Assembly (NCBI RefSeq): GCF_002003265.1 | Contig: NZ_CP019687.1 | Coordinates: forward strand, 1-64,000 | From: Paenibacillus larvae subsp. larvae | GTDB taxonomy: Bacteria; Bacillota; Bacilli; Paenibacillales; NBRC-103111 | Length of the DNA: 64,000 bases | Reading direction: 5' to 3' | In this document: positions 8,929 to 18,038 of the stretch, one piece after another | Position numbering within the stretch: the first letter of the stretch is position 1 | Layout: every line of letters begins with the position of its first letter | The notes under the pieces: model-generated | What the model was told of the DNA's origin: nothing | Seen by the model: only the letters and a program-made list of their open reading frames with translations | The model's database searches: none | Translations under genes and position numbers: made by a program

Positions 8929-9324
8929 CTATTGATCGGGGTTTTGGTAATAGCGCAAATATCTGAAATTTTCTGTTGGAACGGTCTTCATAATATTTCC
9001 CCTTTCGTCTTTATAGATTTCATATTCCTGATAGGCTTCTACTAAATAATTTCCGTCTTTATAGTTTTTTGCCAGCTTCCATTGGGTATAAAGGGAATAT
9101 TGTTCGTATTTGTTTTCAGATGAATCTGAATCCGAGGTTACTCCAGCGGGCAAATCGGGACTGCTGACAACTTCGACTTTACCTGCAAAACCCGGTACGT
9201 TTTTTTCATTAGATGAAGATGAAAAGAAATCTTGCCTGTTCATAATGAGCAGGGCCAATAGAATGTTGAAGAAGGCAGCTAATAATATAAACACCCATTT
9301 CTTGTTCAAATGTTTATTCTTCAT
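8929..9324 (-). CDS. Hypothetical membrane-anchored protein, 131 aa
   Basis: ATG 9324 on the minus strand, behind AAGGAG. A basic start (KNKHLNKK) and one hydrophobic segment (about residues 10-28) look like an uncleaved signal anchor. A Ser/Asp-rich linker and an extracytoplasmic domain of about 90 residues rich in Tyr follow (QYSLYTQWKLAKNYKDGNY; YQEYEIYKDERGN). No family recognised. Composition is typical of exported Bacillales proteins of unknown function. Single gene. Confidence 0.65.
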   Translation of the reverse strand: MKNKHLNKKWVFILLAAFFNILLALLIMNRQDFFSSSSNEKNVPGFAGKVEVVSSPDLPAGVTSDSDSSENKYEQYSLYTQWKLAKNYKDGNYLVEAYQEYEIYKDERGNIMKTVPTENFRYLRYYQNPDQ

Positions 9325-9465
9325 TTGATGCTCCTTAATACCTCCTCTAAACCGAAGTATCGGGTTGTCTCATATAATTAGATATGCGAATCGGCGTTTA
9401 AACATTCATTAGAATGAAGTTCATAAAAAAAGCTGCCCCATTCTGGCGAGCTTAATACGCTTTTT

Positions 9466-10428
9466 GTTCCAATTCGAAGGAAACTACTAGCCGGCCTGAT
9501 TATCATCTCCAGCATTTTTGGCCAAAATACGCTGGTCAAAATTCAGACCTTTTTTACTTATGTTTTTGGCGGATTAACCTTACTTGTATTAATTATACTA
9601 ATTCCACAGACAAATTGGTCTGAACTAATGAATATATCCAGCGGAAGCTGGGTGGAAGGATTCTTGCCTGCCGTGTCTATTATTATTGCCGGCACCGGTA
9701 TCAGCTGGTCCATTGCTGCCGCTGACTACAGTTGCTATCAGAACCCTGGCCATCCGTCAAAATCCATTTTTACCAGCGTTACGCTCGGGGCATTTATTCC
9801 ATTGTTCGTTATTATGAGCGTCGGCGTATTGATGAGTACGTCCGTACCGGAATTAGCCACTTCTGCCAATCCGATTGAAGTTATCAGCCAGGCACTGCCC
9901 GGTTGGATGACCATTTTGTATTTTATTACCGCACTAGGCGGCCTCATTCCACAATGCATCATTAGTCTGAAATCGGCACGGGTGAACCTGGAGACATTAA
10001 ATATCCATGTAAGCAACCAGGTGGCGGTTTGGATTCATGCTGTCATTATGATCCTGCTTCCGGTATATGTCTTGTTTATTTCCGAAGATTTTCTGGGTAA
10101 TTTCCAAATGTTCCTGGGACTCCTCGGTATCGGTCTGGCAGCCTGGGCCGCTACTTTTCTGGCTGATTTTGTCTGTATCCGTAAACGGGCCAACTATGAA
10201 GAAAGATTGCTGACAGACAAGGAATACAACAAGGTTAATTATAAAGGGATCATAAGCTGGCTTGCCGGGGTCATCACGGGCTTTCTGTTTACGAATTCGC
10301 CTTTTTTCAACGGACCTTTCGCCAAAGGGATTTTTCAGGATAACAGTTGGGGCATGCTGCTGGCTTTTGACATAAGCGTGTCTGTCTATACCTTTATGAT
10401 AGCAGTGGCCGGGGCCAGCAAAAAATAG
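9466..10428 (+). pseudogene. NCS1 family nucleobase/cytosine permease, 5'-truncated
   Basis: An open frame beginning without a start at about 9466 carries the distal two thirds (about 320 residues) of an NCS1 purine/pyrimidine permease: FGQNTLVKIQ, FLPAVSIIIAGTGISWSIAAADYSC (long segment broken here by position 9660-9730), PGHPSKSIFTSVTLGAFIP, then repeated membrane helices. Full-length relatives have about 440-470 residues, so the first four or so helices are missing. An internal ATG at 9628 exists but has no ribosome site. It lies seven bases before a PfkB kinase gene, suggesting a lost nucleoside/nucleobase uptake-and-phosphorylation pair. Confidence 0.75.
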
Positions 10429-10434
10429 GGAGGG

Positions 10435-11357
10435 GTGAACATAAGCAAAACGTTAATTCAGAAAATAAGAGGACTGCAAACTTCCAAAAAAGTGTTAGTA
10501 ATGGGTTCGGCGGTGATTGACGTCATCCTTCAACTGGACAAGCTGCCTGTAACGGGCCAGGATATTATGGCTGAGCATAAAAAAACGATAGTCGGCGGTT
10601 GTGCCTACAATGTAACGAATATTTTGAAACAATTAAATTTCAAGCATGATCTGATCGTTCCGGTCGGTCGGGGAGCCAATGCGGATCTGATCAGAAAACA
10701 ATTAAAAGATGATAACCACGATATTGTGCTTGAAGAAGATACCCAAGATAACGGATGGAACTTGTCGATCGTCGAAAAAGGCGGAGAAAGGACGTTCATT
10801 ACCATCCCAGGGTTAGAATTAAACTGGAAGAGTGCCTGGGCTGAGCAAATTGACCTTAGTCCGTATGATTTTATATGCTTGTCAGGATACGAACTGGAAG
10901 GATCATCCGGACAGGTTGTTCTGAAGACACTGGAATCCAAAGCAGAATCTTGCCGGATTGTTCTTGATCCAGGTCCGAGGGTCGGCTATATCGGTCAGGA
11001 AGTTTGGGATAAAATGTTTGGTAGGGGGACCATTCTTCATGTGAATCAGGGAGAATTGAATCAGCTGACCGGTGAACAGGATGTCATGAACGGGGCCAGG
11101 AAAGCTTTTCAGATGACAAATCAGCCGGTTATCGTTACTTTGGGCAAGGACTGCACTTTATATTACACCGCAGAAGGAAGTGAAGTCCTTCGGGTAAAAA
11201 AGTAAGTGTAGTCGATACAATTGGTGCGGGCGATTCACATACCGCAGCGTGCCTGGCCGGTCTTGCCTCCGGTATGTCCATCCGTGAAGCTTGTCTGCTC
11301 GGCAACGAAATTGCTGCAAGAGTTGTACAGGAACAGGGAGGAACGGTAACGCTATAA
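10435..11357 (+). pseudogene. PfkB-family carbohydrate/nucleoside kinase, single frameshift
   Basis: A ribokinase-fold kinase of about 305 residues once repaired. The N-terminal GSAVIDVILQLDKLPVTGQD, IVGGCAYNVTNILKQL (first PfkB signature), a lid region and VIVTLGKDC are in frame 1. After VLRVKK the frame hits TAA. Adding one A to the A6 run at about 11198-11203 restores VSVVDTIGAGDSH, the second PfkB signature with catalytic Asp, and the rest to TAA 11357. So it is either a real homopolymer mutation or a read error. Substrate unknown; the preceding nucleobase permease suggests a nucleoside such as pseudouridine (inference). Confidence 0.75.
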
Positions 11358-11407
11358 AGTTTAGAGTTTACTTAAATGCGTTTTTTACAGACTAAATGAT
11401 TCAATGA

Positions 11408-11460
11408 GATGCATCATTCCCGGAGGTGTACTCCTGGGGGAAGGCATCTTATTTTCTTTT
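11408..11460 (+). terminator. Probable terminator after the PfkB gene
   Basis: GATGC...GCATC outer stem (11408-11412/11444-11448) with inner CCCGGAG/CTCCTGGG pairing, then TTATTTTCTTTT. Confidence 0.6.
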
Positions 11461-11567
11461 CTGAAGATTAAGAATGGGAAATTTAGTATAATAAGGAAGG
11501 GTACATAAACCTTGTAACATAAAATGGATGGAAGATAAACCATATATGTTACAGGAGGGTGAGAAAG

Positions 11568-13811
11568 ATGAAGATCACCGAGAGAACCTCTCATTGGGCC
11601 GACAAATTAAAAAGGAAGGGCAGGAAAACAAAACCTTTACCAGCAGGTTGGAAAGGGGCATCTATTGTTTTAGGGGCGGTCACCTTTGTGTTGGCCATCC
11701 TGCAGGCGAATTATTTCTTGGGGACACGCAGATTTGCCGATTTGGCCGTGGGCATAATGGCAGCCATAGGAACTGCTGCACTTATTGGAGGACTGCTTGC
11801 TGCTATCATTCAGGGAATCAAGAAAATTCCGGGCCGTTATCTCTGGCTTTTTTTCAGCGCATTTCCGCTGCTGTTTATCTGTTTTATAGGACCACCAGAA
11901 ATCTCGGTCGCGGCTGTTCTCTTCATCATCATTATTCTTTCCTTGTGGGGAGCTATTCTTTACAAGCTCGCAGCTGGGGATTATAAAAATACCGGAAGGG
12001 CAAAAAAAATTATTGCCATTGTATTATCCGTAACGACTACCGCGGCCGTGTGGGGAGGGGGGTACTGGTTTGTCAGTGACGGCAGCCCCCCCGCTAATAC
12101 AGTAAATTTGAAAGATCTGAAGAAATCAGAACGCTATGTTAAACAGCTCCTTCAAAACCCGGCGGAGGAAGGTCCTTATAAAGTCAAAACGTTAACTTAC
12201 GGCAGTAAAAACAGCTACCGCGGGGAATTTAATAAAAGCAACTCTCTCATTACAAAGACGGTGGATGGATCAGCATTTGTAGAAAACTGGTCCTCACTAA
12301 GAACGAAAACCGTAGGGTTTGGTCCGGATGCTATGCCTTTAAACGGGTTGATCTGGTATCCCGAGGGAGAAGGCCCTTTTCCTTTGGTGGTGATGGTTCA
12401 TGGTAATCATACGATGACAGACTATTCAGACCCGGGCTACGAATATCTTGGACAATTGCTGGCGAGCAGGGGCTATATCTTTGTATCTATAGATGAGAAC
12501 TTTTTGAATGTCTCCCCTTACGATGACATGATGTTTTTTAGCGTACTGGAAAAGGAAAATCCCGCAAGAGGAATGTTAATGCTGGAACATATTAAGACCT
12601 GGAAAGAATGGAATAGCGATCATAACAATCCTTTTTATGAAAAAGCAGATATGAATCAAATTGCACTCATGGGCCATTCCCGGGGCGGGGAAGCGGTTGC
12701 AATTGCCGCAGCTTTTAATAAACTGAACAGACATCCGGATGACGGGAACATCAAATTTGATTATAACTTTAACATCCGTTCTCTCGTATCGATTGCAGGT
12801 ACGGATAAGCAATATCAGCCTGAAGGAAAAGAGCTGCCTCTTCAAGATGTGAACTACCTGGCTTTGCACGGTGCCCATGATATGGATGTCAGTTCCTTCG
12901 CAGGTGCAAAGCAGTATAACCGGATCAGCTTCACAGGAGAGAAAGACTTTTTGAAATCATCGGTATATATCTACGGGGCAAACCATGGCCAGTTCAATCG
13001 TGTCTGGGGCAGGGGTGACGGTGCAGGATTTGGAAACCAGCTATATAATTTGAAACAGCTTATGCCAAGAGCAGAGCAAGAAAAGGCGGCCAAAGTATTC
13101 ATATCCTCCTTTTTAGATGCAACACTTAAGAATAAGAAAGAATATAAACAAGTGTTTCAGGACATCGGTTATGCCAAAGAATGGCTTCCCGATACGTTAT
13201 ATGTCAGCAACTATTCTGATTCGAATACCTTTTATCTCACTTCCCATAAAGAAGGAATCGATTTAGAAAGCACCGCGGTTCCCGGGGGCAAACTTATCGG
13301 TGAGAATTTGCAGGAATGGAAAGCAGAAAAGGTAAAAAAGAAGTATGGAGACGACTCCTACAGCGCAGTCCGTTTGGGATGGGACCGCAGCAAACAGCCC
13401 AAAACCGCTTCTTATACCGTAATTTTGCCGGGTGAAGGGGGAACCATTGATGAAAATAGTACGATCGTGTTTTCGATGGCTGATGATAGTAACCACAAAG
13501 ACGTTCCATATCAAGATGCTTTAATTGATCTAACTGTTAAAGTGGAAGACACGAACGGGAATACGGCAAAACTTCCGCTAAGTCATATTTTCAATTTGGT
13601 TCCCATCATTGAGGGAAAGCTAGTAAAAATACCATTTGCTGATGTTGGACCGACGAAAGAACCTGCATTTCAAACCTTTGGCTTTCCGCTTCATGACTTT
13701 GTAAAAGAAAATGCTAATTTTAATCCGCAGCAACTGGAAAAAATCCATTTTGAATTCGACAAAACCGAAAAAGGAACCGTTTTAATTAACGACATCGGAG
13801 TAAGAAAGTAG
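11568..13811 (+). CDS. Membrane-anchored alpha/beta hydrolase
   Basis: 747 residues from ATG 11568, behind AGGAGGG. The N-terminal 170 residues hold four to five predicted membrane helices. A hydrolase domain follows with the oxyanion region PLVVMVHGNHTMTD, the nucleophile elbow ALMGHSRGGEA (Ser in GHSRGG), and a later NHGQFNRVWG segment that may provide the catalytic His. A C-terminal beta-rich portion of about 230 residues ends near TVLINDIGV. Relatives are annotated only as alpha/beta hydrolases (chlorophyllase/PHB-depolymerase-like). It probably acts on an extracytoplasmic ester. Substrate unknown. Intact. Confidence 0.8.
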   Translation: MKITERTSHWADKLKRKGRKTKPLPAGWKGASIVLGAVTFVLAILQANYFLGTRRFADLAVGIMAAIGTAALIGGLLAAIIQGIKKIPGRYLWLFFSAFPLLFICFIGPPEISVAAVLFIIIILSLWGAILYKLAAGDYKNTGRAKKIIAIVLSVTTTAAVWGGGYWFVSDGSPPANTVNLKDLKKSERYVKQLLQNPAEEGPYKVKTLTYGSKNSYRGEFNKSNSLITKTVDGSAFVENWSSLRTKTVGFGPDAMPLNGLIWYPEGEGPFPLVVMVHGNHTMTDYSDPGYEYLGQLLASRGYIFVSIDENFLNVSPYDDMMFFSVLEKENPARGMLMLEHIKTWKEWNSDHNNPFYEKADMNQIALMGHSRGGEAVAIAAAFNKLNRHPDDGNIKFDYNFNIRSLVSIAGTDKQYQPEGKELPLQDVNYLALHGAHDMDVSSFAGAKQYNRISFTGEKDFLKSSVYIYGANHGQFNRVWGRGDGAGFGNQLYNLKQLMPRAEQEKAAKVFISSFLDATLKNKKEYKQVFQDIGYAKEWLPDTLYVSNYSDSNTFYLTSHKEGIDLESTAVPGGKLIGENLQEWKAEKVKKKYGDDSYSAVRLGWDRSKQPKTASYTVILPGEGGTIDENSTIVFSMADDSNHKDVPYQDALIDLTVKVEDTNGNTAKLPLSHIFNLVPIIEGKLVKIPFADVGPTKEPAFQTFGFPLHDFVKENANFNPQQLEKIHFEFDKTEKGTVLINDIGVRK

Positions 13812-13844
13812 GCTGTTCGCTGATAGCCGAATCTAGAGGAGGCC

Positions 13845-14840
13845 ATGAAGGGAATGAAAAAGCCGCTTCAAACATTATCGGAACCTGATTTGTGGGAACC
13901 TTTATACCAATTGGAGGTTAGACCGGATGCTCTGGAGAGAGAATTATTTCAGAGCCGGCCATTGCGCAGATTAAAGCATCTGCATCATTACGGAGCGGGT
14001 GCGCTGATAAGCCCTTTAATTCATTCCCGTTTGGAACATACGATTGGAGTTTGGGTTTTGGCCAAAACATTCTTTCCGGAATGGAGGGAACTTCATGTCG
14101 CGGCAATCTTGCACGACATAGGCCATCTTCCCTTTTCGCATGCCGTAGAGAGGGCATTGGGGTACGATCATCATCAAAATACGGAACAGGCCATTCTTTC
14201 CCCTCAAGTTGCGCTGGTTTTGAAAAAATATGGATTATCTCCGTATAAAATTGTACATCTGCTGAATGAGTATACGCCTCTTACGAACGCATCCAACAAA
14301 CTTGGGTTAGATCACTTGGACAGCTTTTTACGTGATACACAAGCCGCCGGCTTTTCTAACATTCACCCTTCGGAGCTAATCTCACGTCTTCGTTTTAAAG
14401 GTCCTTATATAGAAGCAGACGAAGAGATTGCTATCCATATAATGGATGCTGTGCTGAATGAGAACCTGTTATTTTTGAATCCCTATTTTTTGGGCGTTAA
14501 TGCTGTCTTATCTGAGGCGGTGCACTTGTATAGTGTGCAGCGCCCGGAACTGGGGGAGAAGATAGCGGGCATGGCGGACCATGAATTGCTTGTGAAGCTT
14601 GAATCCGCGGAATCTGCAGCGGTACGGAAGCTGGTTCAAGTACTGCTGTGGGAGCCGCACCGTATTGTTGAATGTGATCCTGATACTCCGGGTTCCATCC
14701 GTACTGAAATTCGTAAAATATACGATAAACAGCCTCTGGTTGGAAATTTAGCGGTCAGTGACATTCGTTCTGATGTACATGCACGGCTGCAGGAACTGGA
14801 AGCACTCCGTGGCACTTATCATTTTCATATTTATCCCTAA
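13845..14840 (+). CDS. HD-superfamily phosphohydrolase (YdhJ-like)
   Basis: 331 residues, start ATG 13845 behind GAGGAGG. The HD metal site is complete: HSRLEHTIGVW supplies the first His, ILHDIGHLPFSH the HD pair and a further His, LGLDHLDSFLRDT the last Asp. This arrangement is that of the dGTPase-related HD proteins (YdhJ/YwfO group) that hydrolyse phosphate esters, possibly nucleotides. The neighbour upstream is the membrane hydrolase, 33 bases away, so they could share a transcript. Intact; precise substrate not predictable. Confidence 0.85.
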   Translation: MKGMKKPLQTLSEPDLWEPLYQLEVRPDALERELFQSRPLRRLKHLHHYGAGALISPLIHSRLEHTIGVWVLAKTFFPEWRELHVAAILHDIGHLPFSHAVERALGYDHHQNTEQAILSPQVALVLKKYGLSPYKIVHLLNEYTPLTNASNKLGLDHLDSFLRDTQAAGFSNIHPSELISRLRFKGPYIEADEEIAIHIMDAVLNENLLFLNPYFLGVNAVLSEAVHLYSVQRPELGEKIAGMADHELLVKLESAESAAVRKLVQVLLWEPHRIVECDPDTPGSIRTEIRKIYDKQPLVGNLAVSDIRSDVHARLQELEALRGTYHFHIYP

Positions 14841-15005
14841 GACTGCAGAATAAGGCCAAATCTTTCAATTAAGAAAGAACGGCTTTCTTCTGGGCTGCTT
14901 GATATACATTTTTTTATTATTCCCAGATCATTGACAGACAGCTTAACTTTCCTGAAAAGGGGTTTCTATAAAACAAAGTTAGTATATAGGAAGAGTGAGG
15001 ATAAA

Positions 15006-15134
15006 ATGAATATCGAAACTATAGAAGCTTTCGTGTTTGTCAATCATTATGGCAGTTTTAATAAAGTGCCGATCAGATGTACGATATCCGTACGGGTACT
15101 TTGTAGAACTCGGGATAGCGATTGGACGATGTAG
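15006..15134 (+). pseudogene. LysR-family regulator, N-terminal HTH fragment
   Basis: ATG 15006 (AGTGAGGATAAA upstream) opens MNIETIEAFVFVNHYGSFNK, an unmistakable LysR HTH start. It then derails within the recognition region (a deletion/frameshift replaces the expected AAEAL-x-IS-Q-x) and stops at 15134. Only about 20 residues match. No effector domain follows. It is a remnant marking the left edge of the AT-rich island. Confidence 0.65.
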
Positions 15135-15395
15135 TGACTCTTGCCAATGAATGATCCTGAAAGAAAACCCTCAGCAAAGAAAATGCAGTCCAATAGGAAA
15201 GATTGAAGAATTTTTTGATGTTGATCTATGTACTCTTTCAAAAGGAATTGTCTCAAAGAAGGCATTCTATAGGTATAGTTGTAAATATAGTTATATATTA
15301 ATAATTATGCAAAAAGTATATACATTGATATTGTACTTACAATAAATGGACTGAAGGAAACGTATTTACTTTTTATGAGAGGAGGTTTCCGGAAA
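15135..15395 (+). other. AT-rich upstream region of the peptide cluster
   Basis: About 260 bases, notably poorer in GC than the flanking genes. It presumably contains the promoter of the 15396 peptide gene, but no -35/-10 pair stands out. No ORF with a ribosome site. Confidence 0.4.
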
Positions 15396-15545
15396 ATGGA
15401 TAATGAAAAGGTATTGGAAGAATTTGATACAGAAATTTACGCTCGTACTTCAAACAATAACATGCCTGCCCCTACAGGAAAATTCATTAAGTTGACAGAA
15501 GAGGAAATGAAACAAATAGAAGAATCTTTCAAGTTAGCTCTTTAA
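15396..15545 (+). CDS. 49-aa precursor-like peptide (putative RiPP precursor)
   Basis: ATG 15396 stands nine bases behind a near-consensus GAGGAGGT and encodes 49 residues. The N-terminal part is acidic (MDNEKVLEEFDTE). The middle is Thr/Ser/Asn/Pro-rich without charge (RTSNNNMPAPTG). The C-terminal part is an amphipathic acidic helix (LTEEEMKQIEESFKLAL). A short, abundant, leader/core-like peptide placed first in an operon with tailoring-enzyme genes is the classical layout of a ribosomal natural-product precursor. No Cys or lanthionine logic is seen. The enzyme set (hydroxylases, methyltransferase) instead suggests Asn/Pro/Thr modification. The role is inferred from context only. Confidence 0.55.
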   Translation: MDNEKVLEEFDTEIYARTSNNNMPAPTGKFIKLTEEEMKQIEESFKLAL

Positions 15546-15552
15546 TGTAAGC

Positions 15553-15657
15553 GATATTTTAGAGAGGGGGATTATCACTTGAGATCGCTCTCTCCAACTC
15601 TATCTTTTCTTGTTTTATTTAATTTTATAAACATTTATTTAGAGGGTAGGGATTCAC
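15553..15657 (+). promoter_or_regulatory. Possible attenuating hairpin after the precursor gene
   Basis: GCGAT/ATCGC and AGAGAG/CTCTCT arms between about 15553 and 15590 are followed by a T-rich stretch. A leaky terminator here would favour the peptide over the downstream enzymes, as in many RiPP operons. Pairing is imperfect, so this is tentative. Confidence 0.3.
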
Positions 15658-16256
15658 GTGCAAAAGGATATGATAGTGATTGATAATTTTTATGCAAATC
15701 CTGATCAAGTTAGAAATTTCGCAATAAATGTAACTGATTGGGTGGATAATGGTTTGAAATACGAGATTAGAAAGTGCTATTTTACTGAAACAATGACTAG
15801 CAAGTTAGAAGAGTTAGTTGGTAGTAAACTTAATGCTGATCCGAGAGTAATGGGATATGGACCGTTCACGTATTTTCCAGATAGAGGTGTTGAGAAATAT
15901 ACCCATTATGATGATAACGAATGGGTAGGAATAGTTTATTTAATTCCCAACGAAATGTGTAAAAAAGTTGGATTGTCATTTGGTCGTCACAAGGAGTCAG
16001 GATTGATGGGACCCCCTGATGAAGAATGGCTAGAGAATAATGGATACAGTTCTTTTGAGAATTGGGTTATAAATGTTTATAACCAAGATAAACCATGCAT
16101 TGACAAGTGGGAATCACTATGTATATGCCAGTTAAGTATAACCGTCTAATATTATTCCGAGGAGGGAGGATGTTTCATAGAGCTAGTAAGGGGTTTGGTA
16201 ATAGCCCTGAAAATGGAAGATTAACTCAATCTTTCTTTTTTGAAGTTCAGAAATAA
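15658..16256 (+). pseudogene. DUF6445-like Fe(II)/2OG-oxygenase-like protein, copy 1, frameshifted
   Basis: Starts at GTG 15658 after GAGGGTAGG. The N-terminal motif MIVIDNFYANPDQVRNFAI is shared with two following genes. The putative iron ligands H-x-D lie in KYTHYDDNEWVGIVYL. The frame breaks at about 16120 (after KWESLC). One base over, it continues YNRLILFRGGRMFHRA and NGRLTQSFFFEVQK to TAA 16256, which supplies the distal His and the Arg expected to bind 2-oxoglutarate. So the gene was full length (about 199 residues) and has one lesion. It probably hydroxylated a peptide or small molecule. The family name is given from memory of the motif and is not certain. Confidence 0.65.
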
Positions 16257-16294
16257 GTAATTATTGAAAAAAACAGTTAAATGGAGGGGCTATA

Positions 16295-16903
16295 TTGGAT
16301 ACTAAAATTATTGTTATCGATAATTTTTATACTAAACCAGATTTAATTCGCAAATTTGCTATACAAGATGATTATAGAAGTGCTGCAAAGAATAATTATC
16401 CGGGATACGAGAGCCATCGTTTCTTTGGAATTGATAAACTTAAGGAGGCATTTGAAAAAATTCTAGGCAGACGGATTGAATGTAACCCTGAAAGGTTTAC
16501 ATTTGGAGGCTTTCGTATTATTACTGAAAAATCAGGTTATATGCCAAAAGTGCACGCTGATTCAATTGATTGGGCCGGTTTAATCTTTCTTGCCCCGAAA
16601 GCCCCTTTGGATAAAGGGATAGGATTTTATAAACACATTAAAACAGGATTTGAACACCCGCCAACTGATAAAGAAGCGAGACAAAAAGGATACGAGGATG
16701 CTAATGAATTTGAACGTCAAGTAGTTTATCACGATCAAGCCGAACTATCCCAATGGGAGCTAGTTTCATATATTAGTCCTGTCTATAATAGATTAATATT
16801 ATTTCGGGGTAGAGATTTATATCATGCTCCGTTAGGGGGATTCGGTGAACAACCCAATAATGCACGTCTCACACAAAACTTCTTTTTCCTTGAAAAATTA
16901 TAA
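16295..16903 (+). CDS. DUF6445-like Fe(II)/2OG-oxygenase-like protein, copy 2, intact
   Basis: 202 residues from TTG 16295, behind ATGGAGGGG. It is the only complete copy of the triplet. IIVIDNFYTKPDLIRKFAI at the start, an H-x-D pair in KVHADSIDWAGLIFL, a GFYKHIKTGF segment, then YNRLILFRGRDLYHAPLGGF with the distal His and ARLTQNFFF with the Arg. This order H-x-D ... H ... R is the facial triad plus co-substrate Arg of the 2-oxoglutarate/Fe(II) dioxygenase superfamily. In this context a peptide hydroxylase is the most economical guess. Low GC like its neighbours. Confidence 0.7.
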   Translation: MDTKIIVIDNFYTKPDLIRKFAIQDDYRSAAKNNYPGYESHRFFGIDKLKEAFEKILGRRIECNPERFTFGGFRIITEKSGYMPKVHADSIDWAGLIFLAPKAPLDKGIGFYKHIKTGFEHPPTDKEARQKGYEDANEFERQVVYHDQAELSQWELVSYISPVYNRLILFRGRDLYHAPLGGFGEQPNNARLTQNFFFLEKL

Positions 16904-16915
16904 GAGGTGTTTCTT

Positions 16916-17410
16916 ATGTTAATAGATTTGCCTGATGATGTCATAGTCTTGGATGGATTTTACGCTGAACCTATAAAAGTACGTCAAATAGCATTAAGTG
17001 TAGAATATCAGTCATTTGGATATGAACAAAATTTCCCAGGTAAAGAGAGTGTAAAATCATATTATTCATTTGAACACATAAAGAAATTTGAACTTTTAGT
17101 TGGTTCTCATATTTATGTAGAACCGAACAAATATATATTTGGAAAATTTAGAAGCTCTCTTCGTGAAAATAGATCTAGAACAACTGTTCATATAGATCAT
17201 GGAGTAAATTGGACTGGGATTGTTTATCTTAGTTTGGATAAAGATTGTCAAGGGGGATTAGGGATATATGCACATAAAGAAACAGGATTGGTGAAATTTC
17301 CAGCATCAATTGAGGAATTAAAAACTTTTTCGTGTAGCAGTGTTGAAGAATTTGATCAAATCCACACCACTAAAACGCGCTATAAAAACAATTTCAGTTT
17401 CGGAAAATGA
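16916..17410 (+). CDS. DUF6445-like Fe(II)/2OG-oxygenase-like protein, copy 3, C-terminally truncated
   Basis: 164 residues from ATG 16916 (AAGAGGTG upstream), 12 bases after copy 2. It keeps the N-terminal VIVLDGFYAEPIKVRQIAL, the H-x-D of TVHIDHGVNWTGIVYL and GIYAHKETGL. It lacks the entire last 40 residues with YNRL-x-LFRG, the distal His and RLTQ. After EEFDQ the sequence runs into what becomes the start of the next gene in another frame. A deletion appears to have fused its 3' part to the methyltransferase. As it stands it lacks the third iron ligand and should be inactive unless complemented. Confidence 0.65.
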   Translation: MLIDLPDDVIVLDGFYAEPIKVRQIALSVEYQSFGYEQNFPGKESVKSYYSFEHIKKFELLVGSHIYVEPNKYIFGKFRSSLRENRSRTTVHIDHGVNWTGIVYLSLDKDCQGGLGIYAHKETGLVKFPASIEELKTFSCSSVEEFDQIHTTKTRYKNNFSFGK

Positions 17411-18026
17411 ACGTTTTGTTGATGTTTATCAACGAATTCAGAATTGTCAGACAAGCGATTTAGATGGTTACTCACGGATTTGTAGCCAAGGTGTACGTGA
17501 TTGTTTTTGTTGGCGTGGTAGCCCTTTATTTAAAAGTATCCAGGATATGGCTATATACAGCATGTTATTGAATGAACTAAATCCTGGAACTATTATTGAA
17601 ATTGGATCCACATCAACTAGTTTGCTTTGGTGGAAAGATATGGTTAGATCTTTGCGGTTAGATACAATTGTTTTGGGTGTCGATAGGGTTTATCCTTCTG
17701 ACCTTGAAAAGGAAGTACAGTTTATTCAAGGTGATGTTAATAATATAGAACATATATTAACATATGAAAACTTAAAATTTTTCGAGCACCCTTGGTTGAT
17801 TATAGAAGACGCACATATAAATATCTCAGGTGTTTTAAATCATTTCTCAAAATCAATGGTAGCTGGTGATTATATTATTATTGAAGATAGTTTGACAAAG
17901 CAAGAGGATGTTGGACAATGGGCATCAAAAAACGAACAGGATTTTACTGTAGATACATATTACACAGATTTTTTTGGAATTAATGCTACCTCTGCAGTAA
18001 ATACAATAATTACTAAGCGAAGTTAG
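17340..18026 (+). CDS. CmcI-like SAM-dependent O-methyltransferase
   Basis: 228 residues by the longest frame, with GTG 17340 overlapping copy 3 by 71 bases. The true N-terminus is uncertain because of the presumed deletion junction; family similarity is clear from about ERFVDVYQRI onward. The SAM-binding motif is TIIEIGSTSTSLLWW. The divalent-metal residues lie in LIIEDAHINISGVLNHF and GDYIIIEDS, the signature of the CmcI/rhamnosyl O-methyltransferase group (often mislabelled cephalosporin hydroxylase). Members methylate hydroxyl groups in antibiotics and glycans. Next to hydroxylases it may methylate a newly made hydroxyl (inference). Confidence 0.7.
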   Translation: MLKNLIKSTPLKRAIKTISVSENERFVDVYQRIQNCQTSDLDGYSRICSQGVRDCFCWRGSPLFKSIQDMAIYSMLLNELNPGTIIEIGSTSTSLLWWKDMVRSLRLDTIVLGVDRVYPSDLEKEVQFIQGDVNNIEHILTYENLKFFEHPWLIIEDAHINISGVLNHFSKSMVAGDYIIIEDSLTKQEDVGQWASKNEQDFTVDTYYTDFFGINATSAVNTIITKRS

Positions 18027-18038
18027 GGTGATTTGTTA

